A DNA stretch of 64,000 nucleotides from an uncultured Chromatiaceae bacterium (lineage in GTDB: Bacteria > Pseudomonadota > Gammaproteobacteria > DRLM01), in assembly GCA_945787555.1 (NCBI GenBank), contig CALZJG010000081.1:1-64000 (forward strand), in the 5' to 3' direction. The notes beneath the pieces are model-generated. The model saw only the letters and a list, made by a program, of their open reading frames with translations, was not told where the DNA came from and did not search any database. Positions 1 to 8,772 of the stretch are shown here, one piece after another. How positions within the stretch are numbered: the stretch's first letter is position 1; every line of letters begins with the position of its first letter. Position numbers and translations under genes: made by a program.

Positions 1-2
1 GC

Positions 3-344
3 AACAGCCTCGATTGGCGTTACGTTAATGTGCGCCGCACCATGATCATGTTGGAGGAGTCCATCAGGTTGGCCACCAAGGCCTATGTCTTCGAGCCCAA
101 TACCGCCAATACCTGGGTCACCATCAAAGGCATGATACGTAACTTCCTCACCGGTATTTGGAAACGTGGCGGTCTGGCGGGCGCGAGTCCCGACGACGCG
201 TTCAGCGTCCACGTGGGATTGGGCGAGACCATGACCTCCGAGGATATCTTGGAAGGCATACTTCGCGTCACGGTGTTGGTGGCCATTTCCCGTCCCGCGG
301 AATTTATCGAGATCACCTTCCAGCAGCAGATGCAGAAGTCGTGA
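3..344 (+). CDS. eCIS contractile sheath protein, C-terminal fragment
   Basis: This is the last 113 residues of a phage-tail-type sheath protein; the gene starts left of the window. The frame is open from base 3, before the internal GTG at 30, and reads NSLDWRYVNVRRTMIMLEES near the edge. That matches the sheath C-terminal signature (RYVNVRR...EESI) of T4 gp18, Afp2-4 and Pvc2-4. The C-terminal strand ending in IEITFQQQ is the arm that normally threads through neighbouring subunits. The sheath contracts to drive the inner tube through a target membrane. It is followed 66 bp later by a tube gene, the usual eCIS order. The family is clear; which sheath paralogue it is cannot be told. Confidence 0.9.
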   Translation, partial: NSLDWRYVNVRRTMIMLEESIRLATKAYVFEPNTANTWVTIKGMIRNFLTGIWKRGGLAGASPDDAFSVHVGLGETMTSEDILEGILRVTVLVAISRPAEFIEITFQQQMQKS

Positions 345-410
345 GCGCGTAGTAGCCCATTACCTTAATAAGTCCAGCGAACGATAAAGCTAACGATAAG
401 GAGGAGTGTT

Positions 411-869
411 ATGGCAGATGACGGATCAGCACAATCCACTACCGTATGGCCGATGCCGAAATTCCATTTCCAAGTGAAATGGGACAGCGAGGTCATGTCG
501 TTTCAAGAGGTCTCGGGGCTGGACATCGAGTCACAGCCGATCGAATACCGTCACGGCGACAGTCCCGAGTTCTCGACCATCAAAATGCCGGGGATCAAGA
601 AAACCGGCAACATCACCATGAAGAAGGGCGTGTTCAAGTCGGATAACAAATTCTGGGACTGGTTTAACCAGATTAAGATGAACACCGTCAAGCGGATACC
701 AATCACGATCAGCCTGTTGGACGAAACCGGCGCGCCCGCCATGGTGTGGACCTTGGCCAATGCGTGGCCCACCAAGATTACCGGCACGGACATGAAGTCC
801 GACGGCAACGAGGTGGCGGTCGAGTCCATAGAGATCGCCCATGAGGGGTTGACGATCGCCAACGGCTGA
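411..869 (+). CDS. eCIS inner tube protein (T4 gp19 / Afp1 family)
   Basis: This 152-residue protein has the normal length of T4 gp19-type tube subunits. The visible family pattern is FHFQVKWDSEVMSFQEVSGL near the N-terminus, a central GNITMKKG strand followed by FWDWFNQ, and a C-terminal EVAVESIEIAHEGL. Hexameric rings of such proteins stack to form the rigid tube that carries cargo inside the sheath. Start choice is secure: GGAGG (402-406) lies just upstream of the ATG. It follows the sheath and precedes a second tube-type gene, as Afp1 and Afp5 do in Afp/PVC clusters. I infer that this is the main tube protein because it lies next to the sheath and is compact. Confidence 0.92.
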   Translation: MADDGSAQSTTVWPMPKFHFQVKWDSEVMSFQEVSGLDIESQPIEYRHGDSPEFSTIKMPGIKKTGNITMKKGVFKSDNKFWDWFNQIKMNTVKRIPITISLLDETGAPAMVWTLANAWPTKITGTDMKSDGNEVAVESIEIAHEGLTIANG

Positions 870-968
870 TCGTCTCGATGACAGGGTGAGCGAGGGACGC
901 GTCATGGACGCGTGCCCTCGGCTCATTTCCTCTGCTCACTCCCTCTAAACATTGAATGGGTGGCACGC

Positions 969-1439
969 ATGGCAAGTTCGTTACTCGGCGCCGATCTGTA
1001 TCCGCCGTCGTCGTTTCATTTCAAGGTGGCTTTCGCCGCTACCTTGGGAAAAACCGACACCTCGTTTCAGAAGGTGAGCGGGATTGGCTCGGAAATCGAA
1101 ACCGAGCCGGTGGTGGAGGGCGGCGAGAACCGTTACGTGCATCAGTTGCCGACTAAGGTGAAGCATCCGCGGCTGGTGTTGGAACGGGGCATCGCGAACA
1201 TGACTTCACCCTTGGTGATCTGGTGCCGCTCGGTCCTGGAAGCGGGCTTCATCGCCCCCATCGTGCCCATGCCTATCAGCGTGTTTCTATTAGACGAGAA
1301 CCATGCGCCGCTGCGCGCCTGGTCGTTCGCTAATGCCTATCCTGTGAACTGGCAAGTGGAAGCCTTTGCCTCGACCAAGAACGAAGTGGCTATAGAGAAG
1401 ATCGAGCTGAATTACAACTATTCGAACCGGCTCATTTGA
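969..1439 (+). CDS. Second eCIS tube protein (gp19-like, Afp5-type)
   Basis: A 156-residue paralogue of the preceding tube protein, with the same pattern: FHFKVAFAA, FQKVSGIGSE, LVLERGIA, ISVFLLDENHAPLRAWSFANAYP and NEVAIEKIELNYNY at the C-terminus. In Afp/PVC particles a second gp19-like protein forms the first ring joining the baseplate to the tube, which is the likely role here. An in-frame GTG at 912 would add 19 residues without homology to the tube fold, so the ATG at 969 is preferred; its ribosome-binding site is weak. The gene lies 15 bp before the DUF5908-like gene. Confidence 0.88.
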   Translation: MASSLLGADLYPPSSFHFKVAFAATLGKTDTSFQKVSGIGSEIETEPVVEGGENRYVHQLPTKVKHPRLVLERGIANMTSPLVIWCRSVLEAGFIAPIVPMPISVFLLDENHAPLRAWSFANAYPVNWQVEAFASTKNEVAIEKIELNYNYSNRLI

Positions 1440-1453
1440 CACTGGGCGTAACC

Positions 1454-1624
1454 ATGACCATCGAGATACGCGAATTATTGATTAAATCCTCGGTAACAGA
1501 GCAAGATGGCACGGGGAGCGACAACGTATCCTCGTCAGAGGACGTCCAGCAAATCAAGCAAGAGTTGCTGGAGCAATGTCGGCAGATGATCTTGGACCTG
1601 CTCGCTGAACGAGAGGAACGATAA
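1454..1624 (+). CDS. Small eCIS protein, DUF5908-like
   Basis: A 56-residue protein beginning MTIEIRELLIKSSV and ending in a charged helix (QQIKQELLEQCRQMILDLL). The IEIREL.IK.xV start followed by a variable linker and a short helix is the pattern I know for DUF5908 proteins, which sit between tube and LysM genes in eCIS clusters (the Afp6 position). Its biochemical role is not established. The stop overlaps the next start (TAATG), indicating translational coupling. An upstream in-frame TTG at 1436 is less likely than the ATG used here. Confidence 0.75.
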   Translation: MTIEIRELLIKSSVTEQDGTGSDNVSSSEDVQQIKQELLEQCRQMILDLLAEREER

Positions 1625-2319
1625 TGGCGGGCCTCAGCACGGGCTTGAAGAAGAAACTGACCCTTACGTCTTGCACCGTCGACAAAAGCGGCAAGGTGAC
1701 GGTGGGGAGTGACAAGTTCGAGGTGATGTTGAATCCTTCGGCTTACAGTCACGAACATTCCATCAGTTACAGCCAGCAAAAGACCTTCGGACAGTTGGGC
1801 TCCGATACCAAGTTCAACGCCGTCAATGCCGAGAAAGTCACCTTCGACATCGTCATCGACGGTACCGGCGTCGTGAACCTTCCCATCCCCGGCGTGGGAT
1901 CGCCTGACGTCAAGACGCAGATTCAACAATTGAACAGCATCGTCTACAAGTATGATGGAAACGATCATCAGCCCAAACATGTGCGGCTGTTATGGGGGAG
2001 CCTGATCTTCTTCGGTCGACTGCAATCCATGTCGGTGCAGTACACCTTGTTCAAGCCCAGCGGTGAACCGCTACGGGCCAAGGTCAAACTGGCATTCAGC
2101 GGTTTCATGAGCAAAGAAGAAGAAGCGCTCAAGGCCAATCGTTCATCACCGGATTTGAGTCATGTGGTGGAGTTCAAGGCCGGCGATACCTTGCCCTTGC
2201 TGTGTTATCGCATTTATAAGGACAGTTCTTACTATCTGGAAGTGGCGCGGATTAATAATCTCACTCATTTCCGCGATATTGAGCTGGGCACCAAGCTGCA
2301 TTTTCCACCGTTGAGATAA
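1624..2319 (+). CDS. eCIS LysM-containing tube/baseplate adaptor (Afp7-like)
   Basis: 231 residues in two parts. Residues 1-175 match the contractile injection system tube-protein N-terminal fold (FEVMLNPSAYSHEH, QQKTFGQLGSD, VTFDIVIDGTGV, LLWGSLIFFGRLQSMSVQYTLF). Residues about 180-231 are a LysM module (VEFKAGDTLPLLCYRIYKDS ending in GTKLHFPPLR). In Afp/PVC this protein links the first tube ring to the spike hub, much as T4 gp53 and P2 gpX use LysM domains in baseplate assembly. It is encoded between the tube genes and the spike gene with a 1-bp overlap upstream and a 3-bp gap downstream, so its place in the particle is well supported by context. Confidence 0.88.
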   Translation: MAGLSTGLKKKLTLTSCTVDKSGKVTVGSDKFEVMLNPSAYSHEHSISYSQQKTFGQLGSDTKFNAVNAEKVTFDIVIDGTGVVNLPIPGVGSPDVKTQIQQLNSIVYKYDGNDHQPKHVRLLWGSLIFFGRLQSMSVQYTLFKPSGEPLRAKVKLAFSGFMSKEEEALKANRSSPDLSHVVEFKAGDTLPLLCYRIYKDSSYYLEVARINNLTHFRDIELGTKLHFPPLR

Positions 2320-2322
2320 GCG

Positions 2323-4113
2323 ATGCCGGATTCTCCACAAAAAAATGCCGGCAGCGGTATCGTCAGACTGACCCTATTCAGTAACGGCGCGCAGGTCGAA
2401 GAAACCGTACAGATCGTCTCGATTGCGGTGACCAAGGCGTTCAACCGCATACCTACAGCGCGTCTGGTCCTCTTGGACGGCGACATGCCTGAGCAGGATT
2501 TTCCACTCAGTGATTCCGATCAATTCAAGCCGGGCAGCGAGATCAAGGTCAATGCCGGCTACGATCAGGACGAGGAAACGATTTTTCAGGGTGTGGTGAT
2601 CAAACACGGTATTGATATCAGCGGCAATAATGACGCGCGGCTGGTGGTGGAGTGTCGCGACAAAGCCGTGGCCATGACCATAGGGCGCAACAACGCCAAT
2701 TACATCGATAGCAAGGACAGCGACATCATCAGCCAGCTGATCGGTGACAACGGCGCCACGGCGGATGTGGAGGCCACCGCCACTCAACATAAGGAGCTGG
2801 TGCAGTATTACTGCACGGATTGGGACTTTATGCTTTCGCGTGCCGAAGTGAACGGCCTGTTGGTCGACGTCGATGCCGGCAAGGTCACGGTCAAGTCGCC
2901 GCAGACCGATGCCGCTGCGCAACTCAAGGTGACCTACGGTGACGATCTGCTGGAGTTTCACGCCGATATCGACGCGCGCTCTCAGTACGCCAAGGTGAAG
3001 GCCGCCAGTTGGGACCAGAAAACCCAAGCCGTGATCGAAGATCAGGCCAGCCCCCCGACGCTCAATAGGCAAGGCGATCTGAAGGCGTCCGATTTGGCGA
3101 AAGTGATCAACCTGGACGCCTTTCGCTTGCAAACCGCGGCGCCTGTCGACCAGGGGGCACTGCTATCCTGGGTCAAAGCGCAGCAGCTTAAGTCCGGCCT
3201 GGCGAGGATCCGCGGCAGCATGAAGTTCCAGGGCAGCAGCAAGGCGTTGGTGGGCGGGTTAATTGAGCTCGCGGGCGTTGGCAAGCGCTTCAATGGCAGC
3301 GTATTCGTCAGTGCGGTGCGGCATGATTTTGCCCGCGGCGATTGGGTTACGGAAGTGGAGTTCGGCCTGGCGCCGGATTGGTTTGCGGAACGCCGCGACC
3401 TGGTCGCGCCGCCCGCCGCAGGCTTGGTGCCCGGTGTCGAAGGATTACAGATCGGCGTCGTCAAGCAACTCGATGAAGATCCGGAAGGTGAGTACCGGGT
3501 TCAGGTTTCGGTACCCGTGTTGCAAGCCGCGACCGAAGGCGTCTGGGCCCGGCTGGCAAAGTTCTATGCCTCCGAGGGTATCGGTGCATTTTTCATACCG
3601 GAAATCGGTGACGAGGTGGTGCTGGGGTATCTAAACAATGATCCTGCCTACCCGGTCATACTCGGTAGTCTCTATAGCAGCAAGCGTAAGCCGGCCTATG
3701 AGCCCAGCGCGGAAAATTTCACCAAGGCCTTGGTGACCAAGAGCGAGCTCAAGGTGGAATTCGACGATGAGAAGAAAGTGATTACTATCGTCACGCCGGG
3801 TAACAATACCATCGTGATCAGCGATGAAGACAAGTCCATCTTATTGCAGGATCAGAACAATAATAAAGTGGAGTTGAGCGACAGCGGTATCGTGTTGGAC
3901 AGCCCCAAGGACATCAAGATCAGCGCCCAGGGGAAGGTCAGCATAGACGCCGTGGGTAATGTGGAGGTGACGTCCCAGGCGGATGTTAAACACGCAGGGC
4001 TCAACGTCAACAATACTGCCCAAGTGGGTTTCGTCGCCAAGGGCAATGCCAGCGCGGAAGTGTCCGCCTCGGGACAAACCACCATCAAGGGCGCCATGGT
4101 CATGATCAACTGA
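2323..4113 (+). CDS. eCIS VgrG-like spike protein (Afp8-like)
   Basis: A 596-residue spike/hub protein. Residues about 10-340 resemble the gp27-like hub half of VgrG (RLVLLDGDMPEQDFPLSDSD, DIDARSQYAKVKAASWDQKT). Residues about 372-455 form the gp5/gpV OB domain (IGVVKQLDEDPEGEYRVQVS, then FIPEIGDEVVLGYLNNDPAY). The remainder is low-complexity repetitive sequence expected for a trimeric beta-helix needle. No C-terminal enzymatic extension is visible, so this is a plain structural spike and not an evolved effector-VgrG. The PAAR gene that should cap the needle lies 59 bp downstream. Mounted at the tip of the tube, it punctures the target membrane. Confidence 0.92.
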   Translation: MPDSPQKNAGSGIVRLTLFSNGAQVEETVQIVSIAVTKAFNRIPTARLVLLDGDMPEQDFPLSDSDQFKPGSEIKVNAGYDQDEETIFQGVVIKHGIDISGNNDARLVVECRDKAVAMTIGRNNANYIDSKDSDIISQLIGDNGATADVEATATQHKELVQYYCTDWDFMLSRAEVNGLLVDVDAGKVTVKSPQTDAAAQLKVTYGDDLLEFHADIDARSQYAKVKAASWDQKTQAVIEDQASPPTLNRQGDLKASDLAKVINLDAFRLQTAAPVDQGALLSWVKAQQLKSGLARIRGSMKFQGSSKALVGGLIELAGVGKRFNGSVFVSAVRHDFARGDWVTEVEFGLAPDWFAERRDLVAPPAAGLVPGVEGLQIGVVKQLDEDPEGEYRVQVSVPVLQAATEGVWARLAKFYASEGIGAFFIPEIGDEVVLGYLNNDPAYPVILGSLYSSKRKPAYEPSAENFTKALVTKSELKVEFDDEKKVITIVTPGNNTIVISDEDKSILLQDQNNNKVELSDSGIVLDSPKDIKISAQGKVSIDAVGNVEVTSQADVKHAGLNVNNTAQVGFVAKGNASAEVSASGQTTIKGAMVMIN

Positions 4114-4172
4114 ACATTTGATCAATTCGTCAGTTGAGCATGACCACCACCCCCTAAATTTGGGAGAACAAC

Positions 4173-4472
4173 ATGCCACCCGCCGCCAGACTCACCGATA
4201 TGCACGCCTGCCCCATGCAGACGCCGGGCTTGCCGCCCATCCCGCATGTCGGCGGACCGGTAGTCGGCCCCGGTGTGCCCACGGTGTTGATTGGCAAGAT
4301 GCCGGCGGCCGTGGTGGGGGATAGCTGCGTTTGCGTCGGTCCACCGGATTCCATCGTCAAGGGTTCGGCGACGGTGATGATAGGCAACAAGCCGGCCGCG
4401 CGCATGGGCGATAGCACCGCGCATGGCGGCAGCATCGTGCTGGGTTGTCCCACAGTCATGATCGGCGGTTAG
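4173..4472 (+). CDS. PAAR-domain spike-tip protein (Afp10-like)
   Basis: 99 residues with the PAAR pattern: MPPAARLTDMHACPMQTPG at the start, HVGGPVVGPG..VLIGKMPAA in the middle and ATVMIGNKPAARMGDSTAHG toward the C-terminus. His11, Cys13 and further His/Cys residues (C52, C54, H84, C91) could supply the zinc ligands that hold the tip cone in PAAR proteins. It sharpens the VgrG-like spike and may be a site for attaching cargo. A GGGAGAA ribosome-binding site (4162-4168) supports the ATG. In Afp the gp25-like gene precedes the PAAR gene; here the order is reversed. Confidence 0.92.
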   Translation: MPPAARLTDMHACPMQTPGLPPIPHVGGPVVGPGVPTVLIGKMPAAVVGDSCVCVGPPDSIVKGSATVMIGNKPAARMGDSTAHGGSIVLGCPTVMIGG

Positions 4473-4481
4473 AGGGGGAGC

Positions 4482-4907
4482 GTGGCGCTTATGAGTGTGG
4501 ATAAATCATTTCTCGGTAAAGGCTGGGGCTTTCCGCCGGAATTCGATGTGCGATCGCGGGAAGTGAAAATGGTGGCGGAGGAGGATGATATACGCGAGAG
4601 CCTGCATATCCTGCTGTCCACCGCGCCCGGCGAACGATTGATGAATCCGTCTTACGGTTGTGGGCTCAAGACGCTGGTGTTCGAAAGCCTCAGTGAGTCC
4701 ACGGTCACCGAGATGCGCGACATGATAGAGCGAGCGGTGTTGTTCTTCGAGCCGCGTATCACGCTGCACAATGTGGTGGTGGAGACGGAGGAGGTCTATG
4801 ACGGCGTCATCAAGATATTGCTGGAATACACCGTGCGCAGTACCAATACGCGCAGCAACATGGTTTATCCGTTCTATTTTCTCGAAGGTACCAATATTAA
4901 GCTCTAA
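4482..4907 (+). CDS. gp25/lysozyme-like baseplate wedge protein (Afp9-like)
   Basis: 141 residues of the gp25-like family: GKGWGFPPEF near the start, then ILLSTAPGERLMNPSYGCGL, the family hallmark, and a C-terminal ILLEYTVRSTNTRSNMVYPF. The protein keys the baseplate to the sheath and is universal in contractile machines (T4 gp25, TssE, Afp9). Either GTG 4482 or ATG 4491 could start it; a purine-rich GAGGGGGAG lies immediately before the GTG, and the family homology begins only after both. It is followed within 41 bp by the first J-like baseplate gene. Confidence 0.9.
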   Translation: MALMSVDKSFLGKGWGFPPEFDVRSREVKMVAEEDDIRESLHILLSTAPGERLMNPSYGCGLKTLVFESLSESTVTEMRDMIERAVLFFEPRITLHNVVVETEEVYDGVIKILLEYTVRSTNTRSNMVYPFYFLEGTNIKL

Positions 4908-4947
4908 ACAAGGCGGGAAGGCCGTCGACAGGCAGGGAATGAGATGA

Positions 4948-7900
4948 ATGACTGAAAGAGTATGGAGCAATCTCAGCGATGGGACGGGGCAGGACAGCCG
5001 CTTTCCCGCCGCACTCGAAGAGGGTTATTTCAGCGTCGATGAATTGACCTTCGAGCAGTTGCTCGCCATGGGCGCCGACTTCGCGGCTGTCATCAATTAC
5101 TACAACTTGAAGAACCAGCGTGACGGCAGCTGGGCGCGTCTCTTCGAATCCGATGAGGCGGTGATCATGGCCCAGATACTCAGCACGGATACCCGACGCT
5201 TGGAGACCGAATTCGCGCAGGTCTCAGAAGCCGCTGTCCCAGACCAACTGGGAGCTATCTATGCGGGCGTCGAACGCATCGACGGGTGGTTCAAGGGGCT
5301 GAACAGTTCCGATCACCGCGCCGGCATGACCTTGAGCTGGAAAATCGCCGAACTGATCAAGGAGAAGCTCTCAGGTGAACTGCATCCTATCGGGGCGACG
5401 CTGACGCGCGATCCGGCGGGTGTCGCTATGGCTGATGCGTCACGTTTAGGTGGACTCAGTTCTTTGTGGGGGGTAGTGCGCGACGGGGAGCGTTACTCAT
5501 TCCCTAAGGCGGCTGCCACGCCTAGGCCCCGCGCACAGCCGTTAAGTGCGATGGTGGGTTCCGCAGCACGTGCCTTGTCGCATGGCATCGCCTACCTGCA
5601 GCGCATCACTCCTCCCTATTTGGAGGCTAGCCTGCAAAGTCAGGCACACAATCCGGCCATGGGGCTGTTCATGGCCTTTCTCAAGCTTTGTCAGAAAGTC
5701 CAGGCGCACACCAATCGCCACACACAGCGCCACTTGAATTTTTATTACCATGATTTACTCAAGGCGGAGCTGCGATCGTCACTGCCGCGCAGCGTCTATG
5801 TCACGCTAGCGAGCGGCGTCGAGAACCTGAGTGTGCCGGCTGGGAGCCCGTTCAGCGCCGGTAAGGATGCGGCGGGTAAGGATCAGATCTATGTCGCCGA
5901 CCAAGATATCGCGGTCTCGGATGCGAAGCTGGTGCAAGTGTGTTCCTTATCCTTGGCGCGGGATAAATCGATCTCGCCAGAGAGAGAGCTGGATTTCATC
6001 GCCCGAGCGCGGGCCGGTTGTTTCTATCCGAATGCCGCTGTTGAGGTCTCAGCGTGGCCGCTCTTTGAGACCTTGGCCGAGGAGGTTGGCGGCGCCGAGA
6101 TCGGGTTCGCTGTGGCCAGTTCGGTCTTGTTAATGCGCGAAGGGCAGCGTGAGGTAGAAGTCACCATCAAGTACCTGACGCCACCCGAGGTTGATGCCGA
6201 GCGTGGCGTGAGTCTGTTGGCTTTGCTCCAGAAAACGAAGACCGAGGGCGAATTTTTTACGCTTCTGGGGAAAATACTCAGCCGTTACCTGCTGGCGCAC
6301 GATGACTGGTTGAGCGACGAGCACAAACGTTACATCGTCAACCAAGCGGAGCGCAAAGTCGGCAGCTCGGCGCTGAAAGTGATCCGAAAATTATTCGCGC
6401 AAGAGCGCCTGGATCTCTTTTATCAATTGTTCAGGAAAGCGTTCACCATCAGTGTGACCACCGAGTTGGGTTGGCATACGGTGCGCGGCTATGCGGTCTC
6501 CCCCTATCGAACCGCCACGGAAACGGCACAGCATGGTCTGCGCTTCGTCTTCAATCTTGGGCCGGACGTGGCGGCGGTGGTGCCCTATGTCCAAGAGCAA
6601 CACGGTGGCGATTGGGAAACGGCGTTGCCGCTGATCCGTTTTCTCATCAACGATCAAGCACATTTTTATCCCTTTTCATTGCTGCATGCCTTGACGGTGC
6701 AGGAAGTCGTTATCCAGACGCAGGTGCAAGGAATCAAGGACCTGCTGGCGTACAACAACTTTGGTCAGTTGGACCCCGGCGCGCCGTGGCATCCTTTCGG
6801 GCCGGCGCCCAGTCCCCATTCTTACTTTGTGCTGGGCAATATGGAAGCGGCGAAGAAATCGCTGGTAGCGATGCGCTTCAATATCGAATGGGGTGAGTTG
6901 CCACGCGAGCTAGGCGGCTTTGCGCAATACTATGAGGGCTACGACAGCAACTACGCCAATGACTGTTTCAAGGTCACTGCTGCGGTATTCCGTGATGGGG
7001 AATGGCTACCCGGCTCGCAGGAGCCGTCCAGTATCTTGCCTTTGTTCGAAACGACGGCTGACAGCGACAGGGTCAGTGTAACTTCCAGCTTGGATATGCC
7101 GGGCCTGAAGCACTGCCAACCCCTACCCGTCGGCATGACCAAGGCAGCCTATCGCTACGATCTCAAGGCGCGCGATGGATTCTTCAAATTCACCCTCAGC
7201 GCGCCGGATGGTGCCTTTGGCCACCGCGAGTATACGTCGCTGTTGACGCGCGTACTCACGGAGAATGCGCGCCTGAAAAAATTATTCAAACCATTGCCCA
7301 ACCCTCCCTATACCCCGTTGATTAACCGTATTTCGCTCGATTACACCGCCAGAAGTGTCATAAGCGCCAAGGCGGATAGCACTCAGGCTGTCGAGCGCCT
7401 GCAAGACGCAATTTTACATATACAACCCTTCGGCAGTGAACGCGCTTTCCCCGCGCAACATCCCTCGTCAGGGAACTTATTGCCCCGCTATGTTCATGAT
7501 GGGAATCTCTATCTCGGGATGACCGCACGCCGGTTGGGAGGAATACTCACCCTCATGTTTGACATGGGCGGCTATGCGAAGCGCTCAGCGTTCAACGAAG
7601 CGCCCGCTATCACCTGGTTCTATCTGGTCGGTAATCAGTGGCGACGCTTGGATACTGCTTGCGTGCTCAGCGATACCACGCTGGGCTTTCTCAGCTCAGG
7701 AATCATCACCTTGGACATTCCCAATGACATCGATCGTGATCACACGACAATGCCTGGCGGATTGTATTGGCTGCGCGTGTCTTCTGATGTCGCATCAGAG
7801 GCGTTTTGCCACGTGCGTGCCATCCAGACCCATGGGCTTAAACTTAAAGGGAGCACCGAGAATGTTGTCGACATGCAGTTGACCGGCGAGCGGATACAAC

Positions 7901-8772
7901 GTGCACTAATGACTTTGCCGGGTCTGAGCCAGGTTCAGCAGGTAGGTGAAGTATTCGGCGGTCGCCAGCGGGAAACCGACCCCGAGCTGAAGACCCGCAT
8001 CAGCGAGCGTCTGCGGCATAAGCAACGTGCGTTGTCGCCATGGGATTACGAGCGTCTGATCTTGCAGCGGTATCCGGAGATATACAAAGTCAAATGCCTG
8101 CCTAATATGCGTTCCGATCGACTCGGCGATAGCTGCGCCGGTCAGGTGATGATCGTAGTGGTACCGTATCGCAACGCCTACGAAACCAAACAGGTGTACG
8201 GCCCCAAAGTTAAGACTGTGGCGCTCAAGCTCATACAAGACTATATCTCCGATTTGGCGCCGCCCTTCGCGAATATCGAAGTGCGTAACCCGATTTATGA
8301 GCGCATACAAGTCCGCTGTACGGTGAAGTTCACACGCTCGGGACAAACAGGCCGCTACCTTGAACGCTTGAATCAGGCGATCGTAGAGTATTTGTTGCCT
8401 TGGCATGACGGCGGTTATCAGGCGACTTTTGGCTGGTGTATCCGCAGAGAGGATGTGGAGTCCTATATACGAGAGCTAGACTACGTGGACTTCATCACGA
8501 ACTTTTCTATGCTACACATTACGCGCAATGATGAAGGGTTTAGCCATCTAGAGGATACCGCGCGTCCCGGCACTCGCGAAGCGGCGCTGTACGGCGCAGA
8601 GGAATACGAAGAGATCGTTCCTCGCTATCCGTGGAGTTTGGCGATACCTGTCAAGACCCACTTCATCGAAACCATGGATGCCATCAGCCCAATCCCGGCG
8701 CAGCCCACAGGCATCGACGAACTGGAAGTGGGCAACACATTGATCATCAATACGGGTAACTCCCATGGCTAA
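4948..8772 (+). CDS. Large baseplate J-like wedge protein (Afp11-like)
   Basis: A 1274-residue protein in the place of Afp11/Pvc11. The most recognisable part is C-terminal, residues about 990-1060: a helix-rich ETDPELKTRISERLRHKQRA followed by SPWDYERLILQRYPEI, which is characteristic of eCIS and T6SS-like J proteins. Two such proteins heterodimerise into wedges around the spike in T4 (gp6/gp7), Afp and PVC. Residues 1-300 are helical and less conserved; most of the middle is unassigned. The last 8 bases overlap the next gene (8765), so translation is probably coupled. It is long for the family, but no frameshift or duplication is evident. Confidence 0.87.
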   Translation: MTERVWSNLSDGTGQDSRFPAALEEGYFSVDELTFEQLLAMGADFAAVINYYNLKNQRDGSWARLFESDEAVIMAQILSTDTRRLETEFAQVSEAAVPDQLGAIYAGVERIDGWFKGLNSSDHRAGMTLSWKIAELIKEKLSGELHPIGATLTRDPAGVAMADASRLGGLSSLWGVVRDGERYSFPKAAATPRPRAQPLSAMVGSAARALSHGIAYLQRITPPYLEASLQSQAHNPAMGLFMAFLKLCQKVQAHTNRHTQRHLNFYYHDLLKAELRSSLPRSVYVTLASGVENLSVPAGSPFSAGKDAAGKDQIYVADQDIAVSDAKLVQVCSLSLARDKSISPERELDFIARARAGCFYPNAAVEVSAWPLFETLAEEVGGAEIGFAVASSVLLMREGQREVEVTIKYLTPPEVDAERGVSLLALLQKTKTEGEFFTLLGKILSRYLLAHDDWLSDEHKRYIVNQAERKVGSSALKVIRKLFAQERLDLFYQLFRKAFTISVTTELGWHTVRGYAVSPYRTATETAQHGLRFVFNLGPDVAAVVPYVQEQHGGDWETALPLIRFLINDQAHFYPFSLLHALTVQEVVIQTQVQGIKDLLAYNNFGQLDPGAPWHPFGPAPSPHSYFVLGNMEAAKKSLVAMRFNIEWGELPRELGGFAQYYEGYDSNYANDCFKVTAAVFRDGEWLPGSQEPSSILPLFETTADSDRVSVTSSLDMPGLKHCQPLPVGMTKAAYRYDLKARDGFFKFTLSAPDGAFGHREYTSLLTRVLTENARLKKLFKPLPNPPYTPLINRISLDYTARSVISAKADSTQAVERLQDAILHIQPFGSERAFPAQHPSSGNLLPRYVHDGNLYLGMTARRLGGILTLMFDMGGYAKRSAFNEAPAITWFYLVGNQWRRLDTACVLSDTTLGFLSSGIITLDIPNDIDRDHTTMPGGLYWLRVSSDVASEAFCHVRAIQTHGLKLKGSTENVVDMQLTGERIQRALMTLPGLSQVQQVGEVFGGRQRETDPELKTRISERLRHKQRALSPWDYERLILQRYPEIYKVKCLPNMRSDRLGDSCAGQVMIVVVPYRNAYETKQVYGPKVKTVALKLIQDYISDLAPPFANIEVRNPIYERIQVRCTVKFTRSGQTGRYLERLNQAIVEYLLPWHDGGYQATFGWCIRREDVESYIRELDYVDFITNFSMLHITRNDEGFSHLEDTARPGTREAALYGAEEYEEIVPRYPWSLAIPVKTHFIETMDAISPIPAQPTGIDELEVGNTLIINTGNSHG

